Source of the DNA: Bolinopsis microptera
Taxonomy: Eukaryota; Ctenophora; Tentaculata; Lobata; Bolinopsidae
Length of the DNA stretch: 64,000 nt
Direction: 5' to 3'
Assembly: GCF_026151205.1 (NCBI RefSeq)
Contig: NC_087076.1
Location: forward strand, 2,055,692 to 2,119,691
Part shown: one piece after another, positions 1 to 13,100 of the stretch
Position numbering within the stretch: the first letter of the stretch is position 1
How the letters are laid out: every line of letters begins with the position of its first letter
Made by a program: the position numbers and the translations under genes
The notes under the pieces: generated by a model
Seen by the model: the letters and a program-made list of their open reading frames with translations, nothing else
What the model was told of the DNA's origin: nothing
Database searches by the model: none

Positions 1-367
1 CGTAGCAGCTGTTTTTACCACATGTTCAACACCTGTTTTTTATAATTTAGTGGCTCCTCAATATTTACTTAATTTTGAATTCATTCTCTAACGTGAAATT
101 CTATATTATCGTGGTCCGATAGTTTCATTGCGTCTTAATATGATATCGCAGACTGTATTTAACAAATCCAGTTGAATTCTTGGCACTTTTGGTCGTTATT
201 TTCAAGACACGACGATCTTTTCTTTTAGAATCTTCTTAAAGATTTAATATAAATTCTCCCAATTTAATATTAAACATCTCCTAAATGTTTCAAATACCCC
301 CTTGCTATCTCCCCTGTTTAACTTAACTATGTTACCAAGCTGAGCACACCCTGAACACTGAAGTAAG
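1..367. other. Upstream flank of the GPCR gene
   Basis: AT-rich sequence with no open frame that looks coding. It presumably holds the promoter and 5' leader of the receptor gene that starts at 368. I see no recognisable element. Confidence 0.4.
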
Positions 368-1342
368 ATGGTGAACTCTAGTGACACAGAGCTTGGCATA
401 AGTTCTACAACAGAGCGGTACTTGTGGGCTGGTCTGAACCTCTTCATCCTCATATCCTCCTTATTTGGAGATACTACGATCCTGATATCTTCCTGCAAAT
501 ACCATGCAATCAGACTACACCGCATCACTCTAGCTATCATTCAACATCTAGCTGTTATAGACCTCATTCTATCAGTCAACAGAGTCTTCCCCATCACTGT
601 CTCCTTGGTAACCAACAGGTGGATATTTGGAGACCTCCTCTGCACGTGTCAGCAGTATGTTGATAAGATGTGTTACAGGACTATATTCTCCCTGACCTGC
701 GCACTTACCACCACCAAGTTCCTCACTATTAAATACCCGCTGAGATGTGGAGTTTGGTCCACCAGGGAGGCTCACAAACTGTGTTGGTTTGTGGAGATGG
801 TATCTCTCTGTTTTGTGTTCCCCTTCCTGGTCCTCTACTATCAAGCTGGGAAACCTGCCCTCTCTTTCAGTTTCCTCACTTACAATTGCAATATTGAGGC
901 TGAGTTCCTGTCCTCACAGCTGCCTGCACGGAGGTTATTACACATCCTGTTGGACACGGTACTACCTGTTTGTATCTACGTGATTCCCGCAGTGAGCTCA
1001 GGTATGATGCTGTATGAAGCTAGAAGAGTAGCTCACTCTCACAGACAGCATCTGCGATGGGAAGGTGTGGTGACTGTTCTACTCACCTGTGCTATGTTCT
1101 ACATATCCTTCATTCCACACAATCTAACTACAGTCATTACCAGCAGGAACTATTACAAGGCAGCTGAGTTCCTCCTCAACCTCAATGTCATGGCTAACTT
1201 CTACATTTACACTCTCACTGTGACAAGTTTTAGGAGCTTCCTCAGGTCCTGGTGTAGGTCCTGGCTAGGATGGTGCACGTGTGGTGTGGGTGTCAGACGT
1301 GCAACTCATCTAGAACTCACGCGCCTCCGATTAGTTCACTAA
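368..1342 (+). CDS. Intronless rhodopsin-family (class A) orphan G-protein-coupled receptor
   Basis: A 324-residue open frame without introns. It shows seven hydrophobic segments in class A order. TM1 carries FGDTTIL where GN is usual. TM2 has LAVIDLIL, matching the LAxxD motif. TM3 follows a Cys (LLCTCQQYV) and ends in TTTKFLTIKYPLR, so the DRY box is replaced by TKF while the following KYPLR resembles rhodopsin-like receptors. TM7 has NVMANFYIY in place of NPxxY. A Cys-rich tail (WCRSWLGWCTCG) could be palmitoylated. The N-terminus is short with an Asn-Ser-Ser glycosylation site at residue 3. The family acts at the plasma membrane through G proteins; the ligand cannot be inferred. The altered DRY and NPxxY motifs suggest either unusual activation or relaxed constraint. 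The frame is intact, so I see no sign of a pseudogene. Confidence 0.85.
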   Translation: MVNSSDTELGISSTTERYLWAGLNLFILISSLFGDTTILISSCKYHAIRLHRITLAIIQHLAVIDLILSVNRVFPITVSLVTNRWIFGDLLCTCQQYVDKMCYRTIFSLTCALTTTKFLTIKYPLRCGVWSTREAHKLCWFVEMVSLCFVFPFLVLYYQAGKPALSFSFLTYNCNIEAEFLSSQLPARRLLHILLDTVLPVCIYVIPAVSSGMMLYEARRVAHSHRQHLRWEGVVTVLLTCAMFYISFIPHNLTTVITSRNYYKAAEFLLNLNVMANFYIYTLTVTSFRSFLRSWCRSWLGWCTCGVGVRRATHLELTRLRLVH

Positions 1343-2183
1343 ACTTGTTTATTTACCTAACTAGTTTAGTTCGCTTATCTCTCTGTTGCCTTAATTCACT
1401 GAATATACATTAATGTATTATTTTGATTTGCGGAATTTTTTGATGTGATATTTGAATATTTGTGGTATAAGATTATCTTGTTTTTAAATATTGTTTAAAC
1501 TTTGCAGTTCCGTCTTTTTATGTCGGATGCCTAGCCAGTATATGACTAGCTGGTAAAACAATGGTGTCAAATTAATGGATTGTTTGATCATCTGAACATA
1601 GAGATCATCTGAACATAGAGATCCTTAGGATACATTCTTTGACGGTTAGAGAGGGGTAGGGAGGGGTAAAGATTGGCAGAGAGGGTATAAGGAGGGAGTA
1701 AGAAGGGGCAGGAATTGAAACTTATTTACCACGCTAAACCGATCACATTTTCAGAGACAGTTGAGTTCGTTAGCAATCGACTACAAACTAGACGCTGACC
1801 TTAACCTGGCAAGTTTTATGAACCTCCTTATTTCACGCGACCTCTACAAACCTCATCTTAACCTCAATAAACCTCATCTTAACCTCAGTAAACCTCATCT
1901 TAACCTCAATAAACCTCATCTTAACATGGACCCACTGTCACAACATCACTCACTCAGGGTTCCCATCAAGGTTACAGCACAGTTAAAGCAATGTACACAG
2001 TTAGTGCTCACGTTATCATCTCCAGGAATTTGTGTGTTAAATTTTAAAACAAGTGTCAAATTTCCTAATCAAATCTGCTCTGGAATGTTACTCGATTTTT
2101 GTACTAAAAACACAAAACTTATTATATTACTGTAACCACTTTAAGTTAACAGTGTATGTTTTAGTTAACAGTGTATGTTTCAG
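1343..2183. other. Region between GPCR and KASH-like gene, possible early exon
   Basis: Mostly AT-rich. An 18-bp direct duplication (atcatctgaacatagag) lies near 1590-1620. A stretch from 1755, after a good acceptor (ttttcag), reads RQLSSLAIDYKLDADLNLA in one frame and looks protein-like. It may be an upstream exon of the gene that follows, but I could not join it in frame. Confidence 0.3.
1842..1926. repeat. 21-bp minisatellite, four copies
   Basis: Four near-identical tandem copies of a 21-bp unit beginning cctcatcttaacctcaata, starting at 1851, 1872, 1893 and 1914. The unit is a multiple of three and stays open on the + strand as NKPHLNL repeats, directly after the protein-like stretch at 1755. 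It could be coding, but nothing else supports that. Confidence 0.8.
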
Positions 2184-4974
2184 GCTACACAAGTCAAGAT
2201 AGACGAACTAAACAGAGAACTACTAGAAATGAAGCTACACGCGGACCGACTGAAGAGTGACAAAGAACTACTAGCTGCTAATCTTACTAAAGTCACTTGT
2301 GAACTGTCTAGGTTAGTGCACCCGATTCTACTCGTTTCTAAAGACCGATTGTAACATTATTAAAACCTTGATAATTTACTGATCCTCCACCTCCTTCCTG
2401 ACTTAAAATTCCGCTGTAAATTATTGCTTTCTAATGTCAACACAATTTCTCGACCGATTTATTTGTCGCTTGGTAACATGGATTTGAGTCAGTGAATAAT
2501 GGATGAAGGAAGAATATTGCTTGCATGTTTAATTAAAGAGGCTTCTAGAATCTAGATATTATAGAAATTATCCGTTTTTGAAGTTGACATTGTTGAGATT
2601 ATATCCAATGAAGGCATTTAATAAGTATAAGGAAGACAACGTTTAATATAATATTGATATATTAATATTATATATATAATATATATAATATAATTTTGTT
2701 AACATATTAAACATATTTCCGCTGATAAACGTGTATTTAAAGTATTATTAATTTTCCCACGACGTTGCGATTACAGAGCAATATTATTTCGTAAAATTTT
2801 CAAGCAAGCATTAATTTGTTGTCTCCCTTCCCATAATTCCATGCTTGCAATTGCTCAGTCATTTACAAATCAGGATAATATCACTCGTCGCAACTAACGA
2901 TATCACGTGTTTCCAGATCTAGTCCAGTAGTGTTCCTCTAGTTGTGTTCCTCTAGCACTCACACAGTGAACATGCCGGCTTTGAGGGGTCACAACTCTGA
3001 CTTTACAGAATGGAATGTAGTTAATTTGAACAATGTACTATTTAGTTAGCGTTTAGCTATCCAAACTGCACGTGTATAATGGGAAGTATAGCTGTACAAA
3101 CCACTAAAGTTATACCAGAGGCCTCTGTAAACACAGTACTATTGCTTTACACCGCCCTCTGTAGTTCCCCCAATTAGACTGAACCTTTTATACCACTTAA
3201 ATATTATAAGGGTGGGTGGTCATTTTATGTTCATTAGAAAACTACTTCTGCTGCTTCCAGGTTTCGCTGCTTCAAAGAGTAACCTTTCGATATAATTCTA
3301 GGTTATAGCGCTAATTTGACTACAAATATTTGGTTAACATTACCTCTCTATTAAATGTAACTTCAGGCTAAAGCAAGGAGTGCCCCTCTCTCCTGACTCC
3401 AGCTCAAATTCCTCCATTACCTCACCAATCGTGGTAAGCATGAGATTTGATTACATTTGCCAGAACACCCTGTGACGTAATGTGATGACGTAATGTGATG
3501 AACATGACTGCAGGGCTTTATAAAGACATCAGTAAATTGTGAACATTGTGTTTATTTTAACACTTAATAAACATCCGTATGTGTGTGTTTGTGAGTGTGT
3601 ATCGAGATATTGATAGCATTTATTCAAGGATGAAATATATGGCCGACAGGATCCGTCAACATGGGTATGGTATTGTGTTGCATGTAGAGTTTAGCATTCT
3701 TAAGCACTGGTGTAGCCCCTTATTACGTAAACCCCTTTGAAACATTCCGCGGCAGTGATTACCGGATTTGTGGAGGAGGTGTTGTAGCAAAATTGTGTGA
3801 TTTGTGTGAAATTCTGCTACTAAGCGGCGCGCGCCGTGACTTTTTGCTGATCTTTCTCTTAATTATGTGAGCGCGCACGTGCGTTTCTATTGTGGTTTTG
3901 TAGATATTAAAGAAATCTATTTCAGAGCTATCACACCTTGCCGCCAGTATTTGAGGAGGGAGATACTATCGACGAGCTTCTCCGAAATAAGGTGCAGTGT
4001 TTTCTTTACATATTGCTCATGTTTATTAAATATCACGGTGCAATGTTACTGTACATACTGTGTTAGAGATATCAATTTGGGTGCACCTAAATAAAGAATA
4101 CATATTACATAAACTAACAAATATCTTTTTGCAGACAATTGATATGTTAACAGAGATCGAAGAAAGTGGCAACATCAGCGACATAATGGACGAGCGTTGC
4201 AGATTAATTCGTAAGTTCCTCTTTATACTCCTAGATTTGGAGGACCTGTCAAAACGTTGGGAATTCTAGAATTTTTCTTAGGCTCCGCTTTATAACATAA
4301 CGTTTAGTTATTTATGAGTGATGACAGTAATTGCATCTTGTGAATAATAAGGCTGAAAAACTGGTCTTCCAAAAAATGTTCAAAGAAACTCGTCTCCCAC
4401 TGCTGCAATACTTGAGGCTGTCTCTCCAGGCATTACTACAGATGCAAACTCTTCCCTCTCTTCTTGTAATGGTCTGCGAGAAACCCAAGAAGTTTCATTA
4501 CGCGTAATTTGTTTGCCTAGACAATAATGTTAATTAGAAGAGAGGCTTGACGCTAACGAGATAATTACTAGTTTCCTATCATGTGGCCACTGTTAACTGT
4601 ATAGACAAAATGTGACAAAGAAAAGACATGTCTATTAGACATGTCTTTTCTTTGTCACATTTTGTTGTTTTCGAGGTGTTTTCTTTGGATACAAGAAATC
4701 GGATCAAATTGAATGTTTTACATATATTTCTATTTTGTTGACATGATTATTGATTATTAGTAACCCTACCTCTGACCAAGTACACAGTAAACACACTTCT
4801 CCAGAGAGAAACGAAATGTTAGAACAGGAGCTGATTGACATGAAGCAGCTTATGTACGTTGTAGCGCCCCAACACTACATTGATGATGAATACAGCAACT
4901 CACTCCAGTATACTAACCCTACAGAGATGCAGTACGAGTGTTTTAGTAACGAGTTACACAACATCTCCTCACAG

Positions 4975-5028
<54 letters not shown>

Positions 5029-6239
5029 TGGGCTGTCTGTCTCTTGGGCTGTCTGTCTGTCTGTCTCATGGGCTGTCTTATTTCTGAGTTTTTAGGGTTT
5101 TAAAATTTTATCATACCAAACTTCCGCACGGAGGGTAGATTTATCATCTTTTATTGTAATTCCGCTGAACTGACTTATACCCTCAGATGAGATTGACTCC
5201 GTCTCTGGACATGGAGGTGGATATGGAGGTGGATATGGAGGTGGACTCTGACACGCCGGACAACTCCTTACTAACCCTGACAGGCATTCCAGACATCCAG
5301 GAGCTACAGATTCCAGGCAGATCTTGCATACCAGAGGACTACAGGGTCCTACACAGTGCTCCCCAGCTATCAGAACAGTTCCTCCCCGAACATGCTACAT
5401 CAGATCACGTGTCAGATCACGTGACAGAGGACGGTCTGGTTGAAGCGTGCAGCAACTCTGCGCGCAGCACACACAACTCTGCACACAGCACGCACTCCTC
5501 CGTGCACAGTGCACTCTCTTCTGATCAGGGCGGCTCCGAGTCTAGAGATCCTAGTGACGATGCTGACAGTGGCGTCCTCTGCCAATCATCGACTGGTCAG
5601 TTTACTTACATTAGATAACGAGTGTGGCTCGTGTTTTGCTTATTACACCACTTACTATGGGTCTGGGACTCTACCTAATTTTGTTGCGCCGACAAATCTC
5701 CCGCCGTAGAGTCCGGCCACCTTTTAACTGTTCTAGCTGTTTTCTCATATTGCTGTGTTCTTATCTGTATTCCATCTGACCTAGATCTTGGAGACCACAA
5801 CTGTGACACCTGCACTTTGTGGAACCCAGAGAAGGAAATGCTGATCAGCAAAGTGGTAAAGTCAGAGCTGGATTTAGAACAAGTTAAATGTGAACGAGAT
5901 AGGTTAGAGTACGAGCTCAACCAGCTTCAACCCCCCAGGTCCGTTAAAATAGGATTATTTTTCATTGTAATTTTTTCATTCAAACTCCAAATTGAGACAA
6001 CTAAGATATTCCCCCTGTTTGGTACTGTGGTGTGATTGTTGTTAACAGTTCCTGTTTTCAGATGGCGAGGGTGGCTCCTTCATATAACAGCTTTAGTAAT
6101 CGTACTAATATTCTTCCTTACCTCCTTCCCTCTCTTCTCTGATAACCAGTGTAAACACTCCAACTATCAGCCCTGGTCGGATTTCTTTAGTTTTAAGATT
6201 AGTCACCCCAGAGACAGAACCTATCAGATCGCACACTGA
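2184..6239 (+). CDS. Coiled-coil protein with C-terminal KASH-like membrane anchor (5' end unresolved)
   Basis: Multi-exon gene. Exons I can place: 2184-2311, 3367-3433, 4135-4210, about 4352-4465, 4761-4974, 5187-5595, 5785-5938 and 6062-6239. The join around 4210-4761 does not keep frame by my reading, so one boundary there is wrong or an exon is missing. The protein begins with a charged helical segment (VKIDELNRELLEMKLHADRL). Acidic and Ser-rich linkers follow, including a 12-bp in-frame repeat giving MEVD units near 5205-5240. A second helix (ELDLEQVKCERDRLEYELNQ) precedes a tail with one transmembrane helix (LLHITALVIVLIFFLTSFPL) and about 32 further residues. Just after the helix comes SDNQCKHSN, which resembles the C-x-x-S-N stretch after the KASH transmembrane helix, where the Cys bonds to SUN proteins. 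The end is not the PPPx of classic nesprins. A nuclear-envelope or ER tail-anchored protein, distantly like the LRMP/IRAG group, is plausible but unproven. Confidence 0.6.
4606..4664. repeat. Perfect 59-bp palindrome
   Basis: A 29-bp arm starting caaaatgtgacaaagaaaag is followed, after one central base at 4635, by its exact reverse complement. It lies in an intron of the KASH-like gene. Confidence 0.95.
4975..5072. repeat. (GTCT)n microsatellite starting exactly at a 5' splice site
   Basis: About 13 uninterrupted GTCT units, then imperfect copies with ggctgtct interruptions. The first GT is the splice donor after exon 4761-4974 (tcacag followed by gtctgt). Confidence 0.85.
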
Positions 6240-7136
6240 ACCCCTGCTCATGGCAGGGAGGTGGTGCTCAATTAGGTTTTTAAAACTCTGAGCTGCCTGT
6301 AAAAGCTTCAGAATTCATTACACAGTGGATTATTGCGGAAAATGAGTGATCTGAAGCTTTTGCAATCAACCAGAATTGAAGTCTTTGTAACCGTACAAAA
6401 TATCTAATTTTGAGTTTTTATTAGCTGTGTCGTAATTTATTTGATGTGAGAGTTTAAACGTTAAATTCAGATATTCGCGATGCCGCCTGTAAACCGGTTA
6501 AATTTATGTCATTTTTGCAATTTATTTCTTACTGTTGAGGTTTATTTTCATGGCATGTTTATGTATCACTTTGTATGCTACAATTTTATACTTTAATTTT
6601 TTACCATATTGAGTGAGACTAGAGAAAATTTTGATGTTTTTATTAGCAGTTAGTTGCCAAGGAAATTACAGATCTATTGAAATTTAATAGTACTTTCTAT
6701 ACTGTATTATTAATATTATGAATTAAGTTATTTTAATGATATTATACAATTTGTCCGGACAGCACTTTCCTGTTCAGATAATTGAATATTAAGCTATCAT
6801 GGTAACGAAATCATGCTAACGATGTCAACTTGTAATCATAGTATTTTGAAGTTTCCTTGGCTTGAACGTTATTTTCTTGAATTACGTTTGCTGATAACTA
6901 TTTTGTAAATTTCTTTTCAGTTGAGCAATATAATGTGCGGTATTTTAAATTATTTGTACATACATCTTGATATATATATTTGATTTTTATCCAGTCAATT
7001 TTATAACTGGTTCGATAATTCAGTTTATTAAATATTCTTGACTTTAATAAAACTAAAACTTTTATTTCAATAAGTTGTGGTAACTTCTACACTGAACTTT
7101 AACTTTCAAATGAAAACAAAACCTGAAAATACGAAA
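6240..7136. other. Intergenic, AT-rich, no gene seen
   Basis: 3' flank of the KASH-like gene running into the satellite. Contains many AT runs and no convincing coding frame. Confidence 0.6.
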
Positions 7137-10100
7137 AACTATAGATGCCATATGACACGATTGAGGTGCTTGAAGTTTGATTTCGGTCGGAGGAAGCCCA
7201 CAGCAGGAAGTTTAAGAAAACGAAAAGTGGTATTTTCAAAATCCTGTCCCATTTTCAAATATGAAATTTTCTGAACACAAATTTGACAGATTGGATGAAC
7301 TTTTTGCCCAAAAACCAATAAGTCAGTTAATTGATGATGGTATGAAACCAAATTGAGGTACTGGGAGTCAAAATCCGGAATAAAATTGCAAAATCATATT
7401 TTCCCAATCTCTGTCCCATTTTCAGTTTTTGAAGATGAAATTTCGAGGACCGAAATTTTACAGTTTTGACTCATTTTGTCACCCGCAACCAATTAGTAAG
7501 TCAACTATAGATGCCATATGACACGATTGAGGTGCTGGAAGTTTAATTTCGGTCGGAGGAAGCCCACAGCAGAAAGTTTAAGAAAACGAAAAGTGGTTTT
7601 TTCAAAATCCTGTCCCATTTTCAAATATGAAATTTTCTGAACACAAATTTGACAGATTGGATGAAATTTTTGCCCAAAACCAATAAGTCAGTTAATTGAC
7701 GATGGTATGAAACCAAATTGAGGTACTGGGAGTCAAAATCCGGAATAAAATTGCAAAATCATATTGTCCCAATCTCTGTCCCATTTTCAGTTTTTGAAGA
7801 TGAAATTTCGAGGACCGAAATTTTATACATTATAGTTTTGACTCATTTTGTCACCCGCAACCAATTAGTAAGTCAACTATAGATGCCATATGACACGATT
7901 GAGGTGCTGGAAGTTTGATTTCGGTCGGAGGAAGCACACAGCAGAAAGTTTAAGAAAACGAAAAGTGGTATTTTCAAAATCCTGTCCCATTTTCAAATAT
8001 GAAATTTTCTGAACACAAATTTGACAGATTGGATCAACTTTTTGCCCAAAAACCAATAAGTCAGTTAATTGATGATGGTATGAAACCAAATTGAGGTACT
8101 GGGAGTCAAAATCCGGAATAAAATTGCAAAATCATATTGTCCCAATCTCTGTCCCATTTTCAGTTTTTGAAGATGAAATTTCGAGGACCGAAATTTTATA
8201 GTTTTGACTCATTTTGTCACCCGCAACCAATTAGTAAGTCAACTATAGATGCCATATGACACGATTGAGGTGCTGGAAGTTTGATTTCGGTCGGAGGAAG
8301 CCCACAGCATAAAGCTTAAGAAAACGAAAAGTTGTATTTTCAAAATCCTGTCCCATTTTCAAATATGAAATTTTCTGAACACAAATTTGACAGATTGGAT
8401 AAACTTTGTGCCCAGAAACCAATTAGTCAGTTAATTGATGATAGTATGAAACCAAATTGAGGTACTGGGAGTCAAAAACCGGAATAAAATTGCAAAATCA
8501 TATTGTCCCAATCTCTGTCCCACTTTCAGTTTTTGAAGATGAAATTTCGAGGACCGAAATTTTACAGTTTTGACTCATTTTGTCACCCGTTACCAATTAG
8601 TAAGTCAACTATAGATGCCATATGACACGATTGAGGTGCTGAAAGTTTGATTTCGGTCGGAGAAAGCCAACAGCAGAAAGCTTAAGAAAACGAAAAGTTG
8701 TATTTTCAAAATCCTGTCCCATTTTCAAATATGAAATTTTCTGAACACAAATTTGACAGATTGGATGAAATTTTTTCTCAGAAACTAATTAGTCAGTTAA
8801 TTAATGATGGTATGAAACCAAATTGAGGTACTGGGAGTCAAAATCCGGAATAAAATTGCAAAATCATATTGTCCCAATCTCTGTCCCATTTTCAGTTTTT
8901 GAAGATGAAATTTCGAGGACCGAAATTTTACAGTTTTGACTCATTTTGTCACCCGCAACCAATTAGTAAGTCAACTATAGATGCCATATGACACGATTGA
9001 GGTGCTGGAAGTTTGATTTCGGTCGGAGGAAGCCCACAGCATAAAGCTTAAGAAAACGAAAAGTTGTATTTTCAAAATCCTGTCCCATTTTCAAATATGA
9101 AATTTTCTGAACACAAATTTGACAGATTGGATGAAATTTTGTCTCAGAAACCAATTAGTCAGTTAATTGATGATGGTATGAAACCAAATTGAGGTACTGG
9201 GAGTCAAAATCCGGAATAAAATTGCAAAATCATATTGTCCCAATCTCTGTCCCATTTTCAGTTTTTGAAGATGAAATTTCGAGGACCGAAATTTTACAGT
9301 TTTGACTCATTTTGTCACCCGCAACCAATTAGTAAGTCAACTATAGATGCCATATGACACGATTGAGGTGCTGGAAGTTTGATTTCGGTCGGAGGAAGCC
9401 CAAAGCAGACAGCTTAAGAAAACGAAAAGTTGTATTTTCAAAATCCTGTCCCATTTTCAAATATGAAATTTTCTGGACACAAATTCTACAGATTGGATAA
9501 AGATTTTGCCCAGAAACCAAATATTCAGTTAATTGATGATGGTATGAAACCAAATTGAGGTACTGGGAGTCAAAATCCGGAATAAAATTGCAAAATCATA
9601 TTTTCCCAATCTCTGTCCCATTTTCAGTTTTTGAAGATGAAATTTCGAGGACCGAAATTTTACTGTTTTGACTCATTTTGTCACCCGCAACCAATTAGTA
9701 AGTCAACTATAGATGCCATATGACACGATTGAGGTGCTGAAAGTTTGATTTCGGTCGGACAAAGCCAACAGCAGAAAGCTTAAGAAAACGAAAAGTTGTA
9801 TTTTAAAAATCCTGTCCCATTTTCAAATATGAAATTTTCTGAACACAAATTTGACAGATTGGATGAAATTTTTTCTCAGAAACCAATTAGTCAGTTAATT
9901 GATGATGGTATGAAACCAAATTGAGGTACTGGGAGTCAAAATCCGGAATAAAATTGCAAAATCATATTGTCCCAATCTCTGTCCCATTTTCAGTTTTTGA
10001 AGATAAAATTTCGAGGACCGAAATTTTATAGTTTTGACTCATTTTGTCACCCGCAACCAATTAGTAAGTCAACTATAGATGCCATATGACACAATTGAGG

Positions 10101-13100
10101 TGCTGGAAGTTTGATTTCGGTCGGAGGAAGCCCACAGCAGAAAGTTTAAGAAAACAAAAAGTGGTATTTTCAAAATCCTGTCCCATTTTCAAATATGAAA
10201 TTTTCTGAACACAAATTTGACAGATTGGATGAAATTTTTTCTCAGAAACTAATTAGTCAGTTAATTGATGATGGTATGAAACCAAATTGAGGTACTGGGA
10301 GTCAAAATCCGGAATAAAGTTGCAAAATCATAGGTATTGTCCCAATCTCTGTCCCATTTTCAGTTTTTGATGATGAAATTTCAAGGACCGAAATTTTATA
10401 GTTTTGACTCATTTTGTCACCCGCAACCAATTAGTAAGTCAACTATAGATGCCATATGACATGATTGAGGTGCTGGAAGTTTGATTTCGGTCGGAGGAAG
10501 CCCACAGCAGAAAGCTTAAGAAAACGAAAAGTTGTATTTTCAAAATCCTGTCCCATTTTCAAATATGAAATTTTCTGAACACAAATTTAACAGATTGGAT
10601 GAAATTTTGTCTCAGAAACCAATTAGTCAGTTAATTGATGATGGTATGAAACCAAATTGAGGTACTGGGAGTCAAAATCCGGAATAAAATTGCAAAATCA
10701 TATTTTCCCAATCTCTGTCCCATTTTCAGTTTTTGAAGATGAAATTTCGAGGACCGAAATTTTACAGTTTTGACTCATTTTGTCACCCGTTACCAATTAG
10801 TAAGTCAACTATAGATGCCATATGACACGATTGAGGTGCTGGAAGTTTGATTTCGGTCGGAGGAAGCCCACAGCAGAAAGCTTAAGAAAACGAAAAGTTG
10901 TATTTTCAAAATCCTGTCCCATTTTCAAATATGAAATTTTCTGGACACAAATTCTACAGATTGGATAAAGGTTTTGCCCAGAAACCAAATATTCAGTTAA
11001 TTGATGATGGTATGAAACCAAATTGAGGTACTGGGAGTCAAAATCCGGAATAAAATTGCAAAATCATATTTTCCCAATCTCTGTCCCATTTTCAGTTTTT
11101 GATGATGAAATTTCGAGGACCGAAATTTTACAGTTTTGACTCATTTTGTCACCCGCAACCAATTAGTAAGTCAACTATAGATGCCATATGACACGATTGA
11201 GGTGCTGGAAGTTTGATTTCGGTCGGAGGAAGCCCACAGCAGAAAGTTTAGGAAAACGAACAGTGGTATTTTCAAAATCCTGTCCCATTTTCAAATATGA
11301 AATTTTCTGAACACAAATTTGACAGATTGGATAAACTTTTTGCCCAGAAACCAATTAGTCAGTTAATTGATGATAGTATGAAACCAAATTGAGGTACTGG
11401 GAGTCAAAAACCGGAATAAAATTGCAAAATCATATTGTCCCAATCTCTGTCCCACTTTCAGTTTTTGAAGATGAAATTTCGAGGACCGAAATTTTACAGT
11501 TTTGACTCATTTTGTCACCCGTTACCAATTAGTAAGTCAACTATAGATGCCATATGACACGATTGAGGTGCTGGAAGTTTGATTTCGGTCGGAGGAAGCC
11601 CACAGCAGAAAGTTTAGGAAAACGAACAGTGGTATTTTCAAAATCCTGTCCCATTTTCAAATATGAAATTTTCTGAACACAAATTTGACAGATTGGATGA
11701 AATTTTTGCCCAAAACCAATAAGTCAGTTAATTGATGATGGTATGAAACCAAATTGAGGTACTGGGAGTCAAAATCCGGAATAAAATTGCAAAATCATAT
11801 TGTCCCAATCTCTGTCCCATTTTCAGTTTTTGAAGATGAAATTTCGAGGACCGAAATTTTATAGTTTTGACTCATTTTGTCACCCGCAACCAATTAGTAA
11901 GTCAACTATAGATGCCATATGACACGATTGAGGTGCTGGAAGTTTGATTTCGGTCGGAGGAAGCCCACAGCATAAAGCTTAAGAAAACGAAAAGATGTAT
12001 TTTCAAAATCCTGTCCCATTTTCAAATATGAAATTTTCTGAACACAAATTTGACAGATTGGATCAACTTTTTGCCCAAAAACCAATAAGTCAGTTAATTG
12101 ATGATGGTATGAAACCAAATTGAGGTACTGGGAGTCAAAATCCGGAATAAAATTGCAAAATCATATTGTCCCAATCTCTGTCCCATTTTCAGTTTTTGAA
12201 GATGAAATTTCGAGGACCGAAATTTTACAGTTTTGACTCATTTTGTCATCCGCAACCAATTAGTAAGTCAACTATAGATGCCATATGACACGATTGAGGT
12301 GCTGGAAGTTTGATTTCGGTCGGAGGAAGCCCACAGCATAAAGCTTAAGAAAACGAAAAGTTGTATTTTCAAAATCCTGTCCCATTTTTAAATATGAAAT
12401 TTTCTGGACACAAATTTGACAGACTGTATGAACTTTTTTCCCAAAAACCAATTAGTCAGTTAATTGATGATGGTATGAAACCAAATTGAGGTACTGGGAG
12501 TCAAAATCCGGAATAAAATTGCAAAATCATATTGTCCCAATCTCTGTCCCATTTTCAGTTTTTGAAGATGAAATTTCGAGGACCGAAATTTTACTGTTTT
12601 GACTCATTTTGTCATCCGCAACCAATTAGTAAGTCAACTATAGATGCCATATGACACAATTGAGGTGCTGGAAGTTTGATTTCGGTCGGAGGAAGCCCAC
12701 AGCATAAAGCTTAAGAAAACGAAAAGTTGTATTTTCAAAATCCTGTCCCATTTTTAAATATGAAATTTTCTGGACACAAATTTGACAGACTGTATGAACT
12801 TTTTTCCCAAAAACCAATTAGTCAGTTAATTGATGATGGTATGAAACCAAATTGAGGTACTGGGAGTCAAAATCCGGAATAAAATTGCAAAATCATAATG
12901 TCCCAATCTCTGTCCCATTTTCAGTTTTTGAAGATGAAATTTCGAGGACCGAAATTTTATAGTTTTGACTCATTTTGTCACCCGCAACCAATTAGTAAGT
13001 CAACTATAGATGCCATATGACATGATTGAGGTGCTGGAAGTTTGATTTCGGTCGGAGAAAGCCCACAGCATAAAGCTTAAGAAAACGAAAAGTTGTATTT

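Noticed and set aside
7139-12118. Recurrent 70-residue minus-strand open frames in the satellite
   Set aside because: They are the same frame repeated by the satellite unit, interrupted in most copies, with no start context or family signature.
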